Shown here: positions 1 through 8,581 of the stretch, piece by piece
How the letters are laid out: the number at the start of each line of letters is the position of its first letter
How positions within the stretch are numbered: the stretch's first letter is position 1
Assembly: GCA_965222315.1 (NCBI GenBank)
Contig: OZ244951.1
Location: 4,960,001-5,024,000 of the forward strand
Length of the DNA: 64,000 nucleotides
Reading direction: 5' to 3'
Origin: JACKII01 sp965222315
GTDB taxonomy: Bacteria > Pseudomonadota > Alphaproteobacteria > Bin95
Translations under genes and position numbers: made by a program
Notes under the pieces: model-generated
Told to the model about the DNA's origin: nothing
What the model saw: the letters and a program-made list of their open reading frames with translations, nothing else
Databases searched by the model: none

Positions 1-870
1 CGGGACCGGGGCCGATTTGCCGATGCCCGCGCGCGCATGAATGAGTCGCCGCTGGGCGCAGCCGCGCTCGCCGGGACGCCCTTCCCCATCGACCGGCGGC
101 TGACCGCCCGTGCGCTGGGCTTCGACCGGCCGACGGCCAATTCCATCGACAGCGTGTCGGCCCGCGATTTTGCGCTGGAGTACCTGTCGGCCGCCGCCAT
201 CTGTGCGACGCACCTGTCCAGGCTGGCGGAGGAGATCGTGCTTTGGTGCTCGGAAGGCTTCCGGTTCGTGAAACTGACCGATGCGTTCACCACCGGCTCC
301 TCCATCATGCCGCAGAAGCGCAACCCGGACGCGGCGGAACTGGCGCGGGCGAAGAGCGGGCGCATGATCGGTTCGCTGAACAGTCTGCTGGTGATGATGA
401 AGGGTCTGCCGCTCGCCTACTCCAAGGACATGCAGGAAGATAAGCTGCCGACCTTTGAAGCCGCGGATGCGCTGATGCTGACGCTGGCCGCCATGAGCGG
501 GATGGTGCGTGACCTGACCCCACAACCGGAAAACATGCGCGCCGCCGCTGCCCGTGGGCACATTACGGCCACCGACCTGGCCGATTGGCTGGTGCGGGAA
601 TTGGGTCTGCCGTTCCGTGATGCCCACCACATCACCGGCAGCCTGGTTGCCGAAGCCGACCGGCAGACCTGTTCGCTGGCGGAACTGCCGCTGGACGCAA
701 TGCGGGCGCAGCACCCCGGCATCCACGAGGGCGTGTACGACGTATTGACAATCGAGGCCTCCGTGATGAGCCGGACCAGCGAGGGCGGCACCTCCCCCAC
801 CCGCGTGCGGGAGGCGGTTGATGAGGCCCGGATGCGGTTCCGGCTTGAGGCGAACGGAGATGCGCCATGA
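1..870 (+). CDS. argH: Argininosuccinate lyase, 5' truncated by window edge
   Basis: Catalyses the last step of arginine synthesis, cleaving argininosuccinate to arginine and fumarate in the cytoplasm. The frame is open from base 1, so the first visible codons are internal and about 289 C-terminal residues are present; the N-terminal third lies outside the window. The fumarase/aspartase superfamily signature GSSIMPQKRNP is encoded at about 295-327 and supplies the mobile catalytic loop. The C-terminal part matches the expected ASL C-terminal domain. The stop overlaps the start of a small lipoprotein gene (ATGA), which in turn overlaps lysA, so the three are probably co-transcribed and translationally coupled. 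Confidence 0.96.
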   Translation, partial: RDRGRFADARARMNESPLGAAALAGTPFPIDRRLTARALGFDRPTANSIDSVSARDFALEYLSAAAICATHLSRLAEEIVLWCSEGFRFVKLTDAFTTGSSIMPQKRNPDAAELARAKSGRMIGSLNSLLVMMKGLPLAYSKDMQEDKLPTFEAADALMLTLAAMSGMVRDLTPQPENMRAAAARGHITATDLADWLVRELGLPFRDAHHITGSLVAEADRQTCSLAELPLDAMRAQHPGIHEGVYDVLTIEASVMSRTSEGGTSPTRVREAVDEARMRFRLEANGDAP

Positions 871-1001
871 TACGCATGACCATGATGCTGCTGGTTGTCA
901 CCGCGCTGGCCTTTCTGGTGACGGCGTGCGGCAAAGCAGGCTCCCTGCAGCAGCCTGAAGACGTGAAGCCCACATACCCGCGGACCTACCCCAGCAAATG
1001 A
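867..1001 (+). CDS. lptM: Small LptM-type lipoprotein
   Basis: Encodes 44 residues: a hydrophobic signal segment ending in a lipobox (LVTAC), then CGKAG and a short proline-rich tail with PxYPRxYP. Small lipoproteins of this form (LPAM_2/YifL class) lie between argH and lysA in many alphaproteobacteria. The gammaproteobacterial member LptM assists maturation of the LptD-LptE lipopolysaccharide translocon. Only the family form is visible here, so the LptM role is inferred from similarity and position. The start overlaps the argH stop (ATGA at 867-870) and the stop overlaps the lysA start (ATGA at 998-1001), so translation is tightly coupled. Confidence 0.8.
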   Translation: MIRMTMMLLVVTALAFLVTACGKAGSLQQPEDVKPTYPRTYPSK

Positions 1002-2263
1002 GCGCATTCCACTACCAGAACGGCGAATATTACGCCGAAGACGTGCCGCTTTCGTCCATCGCTGCGGCGGTCGGCACGCCCGTTTATATCTACAGCACGG
1101 CGGCGCTGGAGGCTGCCTACCGGGAATATGCCGATGCCTTCGACGGGATGGACGCGACGGTGTGCTATGCGGTGAAGGCGAACGACTCGCTGGCCGTTTT
1201 GCGCACCCTGGGGATGCTCGGCGCGGGGGCGGATGTGGTCTCCGGCGGGGAATTGCGGGCTGTGATGGCGGCCGGCATTCCGGCTGGCCGGATCGTTTTC
1301 TCCGGCGTCGGCAAAACGCAGGAAGAACTGGCTTTTGCCATCGACCAGGGCGTCATGCAGATCAACGTCGAGGTCGCGAGCGAACTGGATGCCATCAGCG
1401 AGATCGCGACAGCCAAGGGGGTGAGTGCGCCGGTTGCGATCCGCATCAACCCGGACGTGGACGCGGGCACCATCGCCCAGATCTCCACCGGTAAGAAAGA
1501 GAACAAGTTCGGCATCGCCTACGACGCCGCGCCCGGCCTGTTCCGGCGGGCGCAGGCGTTACCGGGCGTGGAGCCGGTGAGCGTGGCGGTCCATATCGGC
1601 TCCCAGATCACCAGGCTGGAGCCCTACCGCGACGCCTTCCTGCGGGTCCGCCGGATGATCGAGGATTTGCGGGCGGAAGGCATTGCCATCGCCCGAGCGG
1701 ACCTGGGTGGCGGCCTCGGTATCACCTACGACACCGAACAGCCTCCGGCGGTAGCGGACTATGCCGCGATGATTGCCGACGTGTTCCAGGGCCTGGACGT
1801 GGCGTTCGTGTTCGAGCCCGGCCGCCGGATTGCGGGACTGGCGGGGGTCATGCTGACCAGCGTGATTGCCGAGAAGGATACGGAGACCAAGCGCTTCGTC
1901 ATCATCGACGCCGCCATGAACGACCTGATCCGCCCGGCGCTCTATCAGGCCTATCATCCATTCCATCCGCTGAAGGAAAGCGGGCCGGAAAGCGGTTGGA
2001 CGCCGGCGGACATTGTCGGACCGGTCTGCGAGAGCACCGATCAGTTCGCCAGCGCCCGCGCCCTGCCGCCATTAGAGGCCGGTGACAAGTTGGTGATCGG
2101 GGCCGCCGGGGCCTATAGTGCGGTGATGAGTTCTGAGTATAATGGACGGCCGCGCGCGCCCGAAGTGATGGTGCGCGGAAAGGACTGGGCAACCGTTCGC
2201 CGCCGCCCGACGTATGAGGACATGCTGGCGGCGCAGCGGGTGCCGGACTGGCTCTCCGACTAG
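998..2263 (+). CDS. lysA: Diaminopimelate decarboxylase
   Basis: A 421-residue PLP enzyme converting meso-diaminopimelate to L-lysine, the last step of lysine synthesis. It has the fold-III alanine racemase-like barrel with the Schiff-base lysine in CYAVKAND (about K60), the phosphate/PLP motif HIGSQ (about 199-203), the glycine loop DLGGGLGI, and EPGRR (about 273). The C-terminal beta domain carries GPVCESTD, whose cysteine is the active-site residue contributed to the partner subunit. Length is normal. The start overlaps the stop of the small lipoprotein gene. It is the distal gene of the argH-lptM-lysA set, with a DUF4175 gene immediately downstream. Confidence 0.97.
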   Translation: MSAFHYQNGEYYAEDVPLSSIAAAVGTPVYIYSTAALEAAYREYADAFDGMDATVCYAVKANDSLAVLRTLGMLGAGADVVSGGELRAVMAAGIPAGRIVFSGVGKTQEELAFAIDQGVMQINVEVASELDAISEIATAKGVSAPVAIRINPDVDAGTIAQISTGKKENKFGIAYDAAPGLFRRAQALPGVEPVSVAVHIGSQITRLEPYRDAFLRVRRMIEDLRAEGIAIARADLGGGLGITYDTEQPPAVADYAAMIADVFQGLDVAFVFEPGRRIAGLAGVMLTSVIAEKDTETKRFVIIDAAMNDLIRPALYQAYHPFHPLKESGPESGWTPADIVGPVCESTDQFASARALPPLEAGDKLVIGAAGAYSAVMSSEYNGRPRAPEVMVRGKDWATVRRRPTYEDMLAAQRVPDWLSD

Positions 2264-2287
2264 CTGACCAGGTTCGGGAGCCCAATC

Positions 2288-2304
2288 AGGAGGATCGAAG
2301 GCTG
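2288..2304 (+). promoter_or_regulatory. Ribosome binding site preceding a probable CTG start
   Basis: AGGAGG at 2288-2293 is followed 8 bases later by CTG at 2302-2304, in frame with the DUF4175 gene. No ATG, GTG or TTG occurs in that frame between this site and 2410. The only conventional start (GTG 2410) has no purine-rich site and would cut off family-like residues. This makes CTG 2302 the best initiation candidate, although a sequence error that removed an ATG would look the same. Confidence 0.5.
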
Positions 2305-4794
2305 GCACAAAGTCGAGGATCGTTCCGGATCAGATCACGCATAGCACTTGCCTGGGCGAGCCTGTGGACGGAAAGAGTCTGGAACGGGCTCTGGCCATTC
2401 CAGGCCATTGTGGCGGCCTTTCTGGCACTGGCGTTTTCTGGGCTGCTGCCTGCGCTTGGCCCCTGGCTGCACAGCGCCATTCTGGCTGCAAGCCTGGGCG
2501 CGATTGGCTGGATGCTCTGGTCCCGGCGGCGCGCATGGACAATGCCGTCCTGGCAGGAAGCCACCCGGCGGCTGGAGCAGGATAGCGGCGTCGATCACCG
2601 GCCCTTGCAGGGCCTGGACGACCGACCCTTAGACGACGATCCCCAGGCGCAGGCGCTCTGGCAGGCGCATCGGCGGCAGTTGGCGGCAAAACTCCATGCC
2701 CTGCAACCGAAGGCACCGCAAAGCGCCCTGCCGCGGCTCGACCGGTTCGCGGTGCGGGCCGGCGCGCTGCTGGCCCTGACGGTGGCCCTGTTCCTGGCGG
2801 GGAACGATGCCCTCTACCGCTTTGGCCAGAGCTTCCAGCCAAGCTTTGCCGCCGCCCCCGCCGCGGCGCCAGTGGTGGATGTGTGGATCGAGCCGCCAGC
2901 CTACACCCGCGCGCCGCCGATCTTTGCCCGCCCGGATATGGCGGAATTGGCCGTGCCGGCTGGCAGCACACTGGTTGCCAGGGTAAGCAATGCAATAGAG
3001 CCGGTGCTGACGGTCGATGCCGAAACGCACACGCTGACCGAGGAAAAGCCGGGCAGCCACGGCCTGCGCCTGGAATTGCAGGCGGGAGAGCGCCTGGACC
3101 TGCGCGATGGACCGCAGCAATTGGCGGCGTGGGATCTGGATATTGTGCCGGATGAGCCGCCGCTGGTCTTCATGCCGAGCCCGCCCGCGGGGACGGAGCG
3201 CTTCTCCACCCGCATCGACTATATTGCGGAAGACGATTACGGCATCACCGAAGCATGGGCCGAATTGCGCCTGCTGGATCCGGAGGGCGAGCCGGAAGGC
3301 GAAGCGATGCGGCTGGCAGCACTGCTCGGCAACCAGTCCACGCGGTCAACAGAAGGCTCGATCTTTCACGATCTGACGCCACACCGCTGGGCGGGCCGTG
3401 ACGTCGAGGTGCGGATGCTCGCGAAGGACGCGCTGGATCAGGAAGCGGTGAGCGATGGCGCAACCATGACCCTGCCGGAGCGCATCTTCGAGCACCCGGT
3501 CGCCCGCCAGATCATCGCCCACCGCAAGCTGCTAGATGCCGGCGAGGCGCTGGTGCCCGTTGCCCGATCCCTGGTGCGCATCCTGGAACGGCCGATGGCC
3601 TTCAACGGCGATGCGGTGGTTTTTCTGGGCCTGTCGGCGCTGCATGCGCGCCTGCATCTGATGGACAGGGATGAAACACGGGAGGAGGCGCGGGAAACGT
3701 CGCGCGACCTGATGTGGGATCTGGCATTGCGGCTCGAGGATGGTGGCCTGTCGGCTGCGGAGAAGGCGCTCCGGGCGGCGCAGCGGGCCTTGCAGGAAGC
3801 GCTGGCGCGCGATGCCTCCGACGAGGAAATTGCCCGGCTGGTTGAGGAATTGCGCCGCGCCTTGCGGGAGTTTGCCCGGCAGATGGCGCAGCAGGCCCCG
3901 CCGCCCATGCAGAATAGCCCGGAAGAGCAGCAGCAAAACATGGTCAGCGGCCAGGATCTGGAGGAGATGCTGAACCGCATTGAGGAACTCGCCCAGACCG
4001 GTGCACGGGACGCGGCACAGCAGTTGCTGGCCGAGATGCAGCGGATGCTGGAGAACCTGCGCAATGCGCAGATGAGCCAGCAGCAGCGCCAGCAGGCATC
4101 CGAGATGATGCAGCAGATGAACGAGTTGGAGAAACTGCGCCAGCAACAGCAGAAGCTGATGGATCAGACCTTCCAGCGCAATCAGCAGGGCCAGCAAGGA
4201 CGCAACCGCCCGCCGCGGCCCAACCAGGGTCAACGGCAGCAGGGCCAGCAAGGACAGCAGGGGCAACAGGGACAACAAGGCCAGGAGGGCCCGGAAATGG
4301 GCGATCTGGCGGAATTGCAGGAGCAGATCCGCCGGGGCCTGGGCGAATTGATGCGCCAGATGGGCGAGGGCCGGAACGGCCAAATTCCCCAACCGCTGCA
4401 GGATGCCGAGCAGGCCATGCGGGGAGCGAGCCAGCAATTGCAGCAGGGTGACGGGCAGGGCGCACTTGGCGATGAAGGCGAGGCGCTGCAGCATCTGGAA
4501 GGCGCAGCGCAACAGATGGCGAATGAATTCGCCCGGCAGATGGGCCAGGGCCCCGGTCAGGGCCAGAATCCCGGCCAGGGCGACAATGACGACGGCCAGG
4601 GCCGCGCCAACCGCGACCCGCTGGGCCGGGAGGGTGTGGGCGGCCAGGCCGCCACGGTAGGGCCGAAGGTGCCGGAGGAGTTCGATATCCAGCGCGCCCG
4701 CCGCATCCGCGACGAACTCTACCGCCGCAGCGCCGATCCTGACCGCCCGCCGGTGGAACAGGAATATCTGCGGCGGCTGCTGGAGCGGTTTTAG
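2302..4794 (+). CDS. DUF4175/TIGR02302 family membrane protein
   Basis: Large alphaproteobacterial protein of unknown function, about 830 residues from the inferred CTG start or 794 from GTG 2410. The upstream extension reads as family-like sequence (an arginine-rich stretch, then LWTERVWNGLWP) leading into two adjacent hydrophobic helices; a third helix follows near residue 155. The middle is a large, probably periplasmic, region. From about residue 410 the protein becomes helical and glutamine-rich with coiled-coil character, then a low-complexity Gln-Gly tract, and finally a conserved end (EFDIQRARRIRDELYRRSAD). It follows lysA with a gap of 38 bases. The family is usually placed in the envelope, but no biochemical role is established. 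Identity is fairly sure; the start is not. Confidence 0.85.
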   Translation: MAQSRGSFRIRSRIALAWASLWTERVWNGLWPFQAIVAAFLALAFSGLLPALGPWLHSAILAASLGAIGWMLWSRRRAWTMPSWQEATRRLEQDSGVDHRPLQGLDDRPLDDDPQAQALWQAHRRQLAAKLHALQPKAPQSALPRLDRFAVRAGALLALTVALFLAGNDALYRFGQSFQPSFAAAPAAAPVVDVWIEPPAYTRAPPIFARPDMAELAVPAGSTLVARVSNAIEPVLTVDAETHTLTEEKPGSHGLRLELQAGERLDLRDGPQQLAAWDLDIVPDEPPLVFMPSPPAGTERFSTRIDYIAEDDYGITEAWAELRLLDPEGEPEGEAMRLAALLGNQSTRSTEGSIFHDLTPHRWAGRDVEVRMLAKDALDQEAVSDGATMTLPERIFEHPVARQIIAHRKLLDAGEALVPVARSLVRILERPMAFNGDAVVFLGLSALHARLHLMDRDETREEARETSRDLMWDLALRLEDGGLSAAEKALRAAQRALQEALARDASDEEIARLVEELRRALREFARQMAQQAPPPMQNSPEEQQQNMVSGQDLEEMLNRIEELAQTGARDAAQQLLAEMQRMLENLRNAQMSQQQRQQASEMMQQMNELEKLRQQQQKLMDQTFQRNQQGQQGRNRPPRPNQGQRQQGQQGQQGQQGQQGQEGPEMGDLAELQEQIRRGLGELMRQMGEGRNGQIPQPLQDAEQAMRGASQQLQQGDGQGALGDEGEALQHLEGAAQQMANEFARQMGQGPGQGQNPGQGDNDDGQGRANRDPLGREGVGGQAATVGPKVPEEFDIQRARRIRDELYRRSADPDRPPVEQEYLRRLLERF
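4234..4290 (+). repeat. Gly-Gln-Gln tandem repeat inside the DUF4175 gene
   Basis: Degenerate 9-base units (forms of CAG CAG GGC) encode four to five consecutive Gly-Gln-Gln triplets. Synonymous changes between units (CAA/CAG, GGA/GGC/GGG) show that the amino-acid repeat is kept while the DNA has diverged, so this is unlikely to be a recent slippage product. It lies between two helical Gln-rich segments and probably forms a flexible linker. Confidence 0.8.
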
Positions 4795-4820
4795 GGTTTA
4801 AAGGTACCTCATTCCAATTG

Positions 4821-4927
4821 CCGTCATTGCGAGGCGCCTGAAGGGCAACGAAGCAACCTATCAACGGCTGGTCCAAATACCTGATTTGATAGGTTGCTTC
4901 GCCCGCTTCGCGGACTCGCAATGACGG
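4821..4927. repeat. Dispersed palindromic element (MITE/REP-like)
   Basis: Nested inverted repeat of 107 bases. The outer arms are CCGTCATTGCGAG (4821-4833) and its exact complement (4915-4927). The inner arms are CGAAGCAACCTATCA (4849-4863) and its exact complement (4887-4901). The piece GCCGTCATTGCGAGG recurs at 7198-7212, so the element is dispersed. It fills the gap between the convergent DUF4175 and methyltransferase genes and could act as a bidirectional terminator when transcribed. No coding capacity. Confidence 0.85.
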
Positions 4928-4955
4928 CGGTTGGGGTGAAAGAGATGGTGCCGGA

Positions 4956-5972
4956 CTACCCCGGCTTGCGGCCGCTGGTGCGGGTGAGGACGCCCTCGAC
5001 GAAGGGCACGGTTGTGATGTCCTGAAAGCCTGCCGCTGCGAAGTAGGCCTCCACGTCGCCGACCGAGTGCGAGAGGCCCGTGCCGTTCACGATGGCTTCG
5101 GACAGGCCCCAGAGGCCGGCATCGGCGGGCGCCGTGCGCTCCCGGTTCAGGGCCTCGCCGACGAGGTGGAACTCGCCACCGGGCGTCAGGGCGTCATATG
5201 CCTTTTTCACCACCGCGGTAAATTCCTCCCGGCCGTACATGGGCAGGTTGGAGGCCATGACGGCCACGTCTGCGCCCTTCGGGAAGGGATCGGTATTGAA
5301 GTCGCAGGCCTGAGCCTCGACCCGGCCGGTCATGCCGTTCTCTTCGATGAACTCCTTCGCCACCTCGGCGACGCTGGCGAGGTCGAGGACGGTGGCTTTC
5401 AGGTCGGGATAAAGTTTGCAGGCCTCGATGCAGTACGCGCCCGAGCCGCCGCCGATATCGATCATGTGCTTCTTGCCGGTCAGATCGACTTGGCGCAGGA
5501 ACAGCCGTCCCGCGCCGCGGCCAATGGAGTAGGTTGCGCGGTGATAGCGGCGTGCGTCCTCGACGGTGAAGTTGGAGACCTTCACATTATCGGCCCGCGC
5601 CGGGGTCTGGTTGCGCAGGTGGTCGGTCAGGCGGCCCCATTCGTTCCAGTCGGGCTTGGTGAACAGCATCCATTCGCCGGCATAGCCGGGCTGGCCTTCA
5701 ACCAGGAAGCGCTCCACGTCCGGTGCATTTTTAAGCTTGTCGCCATCCCGCTCCAACAGGCCGAGGCCGACACAGGCGACGATAATCCGCTCCCCATGCA
5801 GGCGGGTGAGCCCAAGCGCGTCGGCGAGCGAGGCTTCGGTATGGCCGCCTTCGGCCACTTTCGTAAACAGGCCGAGTTCGACGCCCGCCATCAGGGCGGC
5901 GCTCTCGCGGTAGGCGCGCACCATGCGTTGCAGTCGGACGGTGGTGGGGCGGGGTTGCTTTTGGTCACTCAT
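4956..5972 (-). CDS. SAM-dependent O-methyltransferase-like protein
   Basis: A 338-residue class I methyltransferase of the small-molecule O-methyltransferase type (acetylserotonin/hydroxyneurosporene-like). The N-terminal winged-helix dimerisation domain includes LMAGVELGLFTKV. The SAM-binding motif I IDIGGGSGAY lies near residue 174 and the acidic motif II in TVLDL follows. The chosen start (MSDQ) overlaps the stop of the upstream MFS gene as TAATG; the frame is open further upstream, but that part is antisense-like low-complexity sequence inside the transporter. The two genes form an operon, suggesting methylation and transport of a related compound. The substrate cannot be inferred. Confidence 0.85.
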   Translation of the reverse strand: MSDQKQPRPTTVRLQRMVRAYRESAALMAGVELGLFTKVAEGGHTEASLADALGLTRLHGERIIVACVGLGLLERDGDKLKNAPDVERFLVEGQPGYAGEWMLFTKPDWNEWGRLTDHLRNQTPARADNVKVSNFTVEDARRYHRATYSIGRGAGRLFLRQVDLTGKKHMIDIGGGSGAYCIEACKLYPDLKATVLDLASVAEVAKEFIEENGMTGRVEAQACDFNTDPFPKGADVAVMASNLPMYGREEFTAVVKKAYDALTPGGEFHLVGEALNRERTAPADAGLWGLSEAIVNGTGLSHSVGDVEAYFAAAGFQDITTVPFVEGVLTRTSGRKPG

Positions 5973-7177
5973 TACTGGGCGGTTCCCATTTTGGTTTTTG
6001 GCATGAACGCCACGATAAGCGCGGCGGCGGCATCGAACAAAACAAAGATGAACAGGGCGAGCGTATATGCCCCGGTCAGGTCGCGGAGCGTGCCTGCCAA
6101 CGCGCTGCCGACGCCCGCCATGGTGTAGAAGGCGATGTTGGCGAAGCCGTAGAGCCGGCCGTAAGCCGCCGGACCGAACGCCTCCCGCAGCAGCAATGGG
6201 GGCAGCATGACGATATTGCCGATGACGAAGCCTGCAACCACCGCGCCCAGATAAAGGTCGAAGGCCACGTTGGCGAAACTCAGGATGGCGATGCCGCTGC
6301 CTTGCAGGGCGTAAGTGGCGGCGGTCAGCCATTTCACTGGCACGCGGGTCGATAGAAAGCCGGTGATCAAGCGTCCGGCCGCGCCGCAGGCAACCCCCAG
6401 GCTGACGGCGTAGGCGGCATGATCGACGCTGGCCACATCGCTGCCTATGGCGAGTTGGTGCGATAGGTAGCCGACTTGCGCGCCCAGCCCCAGTCCGCCT
6501 GCGATGGCGATGCGCCAGAAGCGGCTTGTTTTTAGCGCCTGACGGGGGGTGAAGCTGGTTTCGGTGGCGGCGCTGGAGGGCCTCTGTGCGTTGGAAGGGC
6601 GGCGCAGTACGAGTAGCGCTAACGGCACGATGGTACCTGCAACCAGCAGGCCGACGGCGCTGGCGGCACTGGGAAAGCCATATGCAGCGCTGGCCCAGAC
6701 CATGAGGGGCACGCTGATCGCACCACCCAGGCTCGCGCCAGACAGGGCCAGGCTGAGCGGCAGGCCCATCCTTGGCCCGAACCAGGGAACCAGGCTGGCG
6801 CTGATGGCGGGCGTCGCCATCAGGGGGTAACCGGTTGCGATCAAGGCATAGGCGAGGTAAAGCTGCCAGGGCTCGGTCAGGTGCCCCATCGCCGCCACCC
6901 CGCCGCCGACGGCGAGGCCGCTATAGGCGACAGCGAGGCGGGTGCCGAACGTGTCGGCGATCCAGCCGAACACCAGCGTGACCGGGATGGCCAGCCAAAA
7001 GAACAGGGCGATGGCGCTGCTTACCGTGGCGGCGGACCAGCCGTGCTCCTTCTGGAGGGCTGGGACGAAGAATGTGTTGCCGTAAAAGACCGTGCCCCAG
7101 GCCAGCACCGCCATCCAGAAGCACGCCGCGGTAATGACCCAGGCGAAAGGGGCGGTTTTCCCCGCGGTATTCGTCAT
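5972..7177 (-). CDS. MFS transporter
   Basis: A 401-residue polytopic inner-membrane protein with twelve predicted hydrophobic helices in two halves. The loop between helices 2 and 3 reads FGWIADTFGTR, a form of the MFS signature GxxxDxxGxR. The general look is that of the oxalate/formate antiporter-like or monocarboxylate branch of the superfamily. The stop overlaps the methyltransferase start by one base, so they are translationally coupled. Substrate unknown. The start (MTNTAG) has GAAGG about 9 bases upstream. Confidence 0.9.
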   Translation of the reverse strand: MTNTAGKTAPFAWVITAACFWMAVLAWGTVFYGNTFFVPALQKEHGWSAATVSSAIALFFWLAIPVTLVFGWIADTFGTRLAVAYSGLAVGGGVAAMGHLTEPWQLYLAYALIATGYPLMATPAISASLVPWFGPRMGLPLSLALSGASLGGAISVPLMVWASAAYGFPSAASAVGLLVAGTIVPLALLVLRRPSNAQRPSSAATETSFTPRQALKTSRFWRIAIAGGLGLGAQVGYLSHQLAIGSDVASVDHAAYAVSLGVACGAAGRLITGFLSTRVPVKWLTAATYALQGSGIAILSFANVAFDLYLGAVVAGFVIGNIVMLPPLLLREAFGPAAYGRLYGFANIAFYTMAGVGSALAGTLRDLTGAYTLALFIFVLFDAAAALIVAFMPKTKMGTAQ

Positions 7178-7197
7178 GGCGAAGGAAGCCCTATTCT

Positions 7198-7350
7198 GCC
7201 GTCATTGCGAGGATGCTGGGTTTAAGCGCGGACGAGACCGTAGACCGCGGACCGCCGCCGATGAACCTCAAATTTACGCTCGCACGCCGCCCAACGACTT
7301 TGCCGGGACCGGAGCCCTTTGCCATTCGACAGGCTCAGAGTGAAGGGCTC
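7198..7350. repeat. Intergenic repeat fragments: MITE end and 39-bp palindrome
   Basis: The gap between the MFS gene and the next minus-strand gene holds two repeat pieces. GCCGTCATTGCGAGG (7198-7212) matches one end of the element at 4821-4927. A hairpin runs from 7312 to 7350 with arms GAGCCCTT and AAGGGCTC around TCGACAGGCTCAGAG; this resembles the CCCTTCGACAGGCTCAGG type of dispersed repeat common in proteobacterial genomes. The hairpin lies just past the stop of the downstream-reading gene at 7396 and may end its transcript. No ORF in this stretch looks real. Confidence 0.65.
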
Positions 7351-7395
7351 AAGCACGGCATAGCGCTGGAAAAGCCAGACTGAGCCGTAACCGTG

Positions 7396-8124
7396 CTAGC
7401 CGCCCGTCGGCAACTGGCATTTGTCTCCGGTCACCTGCAGGAAGCCACGGGCGGGCGCAGGGGTGATGACGAAACGGTATTCGTCGCCGCCGAGTTCGAC
7501 CGCGTGCTGCAAGGGCAGGATGCCGGACACCTCCGTTGTGGCGCCGTTGATCTTGGAGAAGGTCACCTTGACCGGCTGTTCTTCGTCGAACCAGGCGTGG
7601 GCATTGCCGCTGCTGTCCCGGGCAGGCTCGCCGGTGGCGCGGACGACGATGGCGCTGCGGGCAAAGGCGACCCAGTCATTCGTGCCGCGGGTAATGCCGG
7701 TTTGGACGATGAAGCGTTTTTGTTCTGGCGCGTTGCGGCAGCGCACGGGATTACCGGCCGAGCGGACCAGGAACATCAGGCGGTCTTTTTTCACGCCCAG
7801 CTTCAACTGCTCGCTCAGGAGCGCAAAGATTTCGCGGGCCTCCCCGGTCGGCACCTGCTCCTGCAGTTCGTTTTGTTTCGCCAATGCTTCGTCACGTTCC
7901 ACCTGAAGGCTTTCGGCGCGGGAGGTGATGGACGAGAGGTCGCTCTCCAGGCTGCGCACCTGTTCCTTCAGCGTGCGGACCTCGCCACGGGCCAGTTCCG
8001 TGCCGGCGGCATAGGCGATCCAGCCTAGCGCGAGCAGGCCGAAGATAAGAAAAAGCCATTTAAAGATCGCGAATTGCCAGCGGGCCCGATCGCGCCGTCG
8101 TGATTCGCGAAAACCTCGTGCCAT
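7396..8124 (-). CDS. Single-pass membrane protein with coiled coil, unknown function
   Basis: 242 residues. A basic N-terminus (about 1-17) is followed by one hydrophobic helix (about 18-42, FKWLFLIFGLLALGWIAYAA), so the rest is probably periplasmic. Residues about 45-90 form a heptad-rich coiled coil (LKEQVRSLESDLSSI and following). The remaining 150 residues form a beta-rich domain with two cysteines (CRN near the middle, KCQL near the C-terminus), which may form a disulfide. I do not recognise the family. It is followed on the same strand by a repeat palindrome that may terminate it. Upstream, 112 bases separate it from the next minus-strand gene. Confidence 0.7.
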   Translation of the reverse strand: MARGFRESRRRDRARWQFAIFKWLFLIFGLLALGWIAYAAGTELARGEVRTLKEQVRSLESDLSSITSRAESLQVERDEALAKQNELQEQVPTGEAREIFALLSEQLKLGVKKDRLMFLVRSAGNPVRCRNAPEQKRFIVQTGITRGTNDWVAFARSAIVVRATGEPARDSSGNAHAWFDEEQPVKVTFSKINGATTEVSGILPLQHAVELGGDEYRFVITPAPARGFLQVTGDKCQLPTGG

Positions 8125-8236
8125 TATTCAACCTGCTCAGACATTGGGCGACGGGTGATACCGCCGGGCAATATACAGATTGGTTCTGCCGACTGAAGCC
8201 TCGCGTTTGGAATTTCCCCGCGCCGGTAGGTCACGA

Positions 8237-8581
8237 CTAGAACTTCACCACCAGACGGTCACGGACCAGTCCGGTCTCGCCGTAGCGGGTTTGGATTGTC
8301 TCCCGCTCCACTTCTACACCCTGGCGGGCGAGCTGGTTGATGCGGTTGCTGATCCGCGGATCGTCCCAGACCTGGTCGATCACGCCGCATTCGATCGTGA
8401 TCCGGTCGCCGGCGGAAACACCGGCGGCGAGACCGGTAAGGCTCTCTTCGCTCAACACGTCGAGCACCCGGCGCACCGATGCGTTGCTGACGTTGGACAT
8501 CCGCTCCATGGCCAGCATGCCGAGGCGCCGTTGCAGGGTCTGGCGGGTAGGGCGGGCGAATGGGCGTACAGTGCGTGCCAT
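8237..8581 (-). CDS. Conserved hypothetical protein, 114 aa
   Basis: Soluble, charged protein without a signal peptide or membrane helix. The N-terminal part is basic (RPFARPTRQTLQRRLGML), followed by a helical region (RRVLDVLSEESL) and a C-terminal section rich in Arg/Glu. The start ATG overlaps the stop of the mechanosensitive channel gene (TGATG), so it is the downstream member of that operon and probably translationally coupled to it. I do not recognise a domain. Codon use is like that of its neighbours, which supports a real gene. Confidence 0.6.
   Translation of the reverse strand: MARTVRPFARPTRQTLQRRLGMLAMERMSNVSNASVRRVLDVLSEESLTGLAAGVSAGDRITIECGVIDQVWDDPRISNRINQLARQGVEVERETIQTRYGETGLVRDRLVVKF

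Noticed and set aside
4234..4290. Minisatellite or CRISPR-like repeat
   Set aside because: It is a coding Gly-Gln-Gln tract with synonymous variation inside a real gene.
5973..6332. N-terminal extension of the O-methyltransferase
   Set aside because: The extra 120 residues are an alternative frame of the upstream MFS gene; the ATG at 5972 with TAATG overlap is the natural start.
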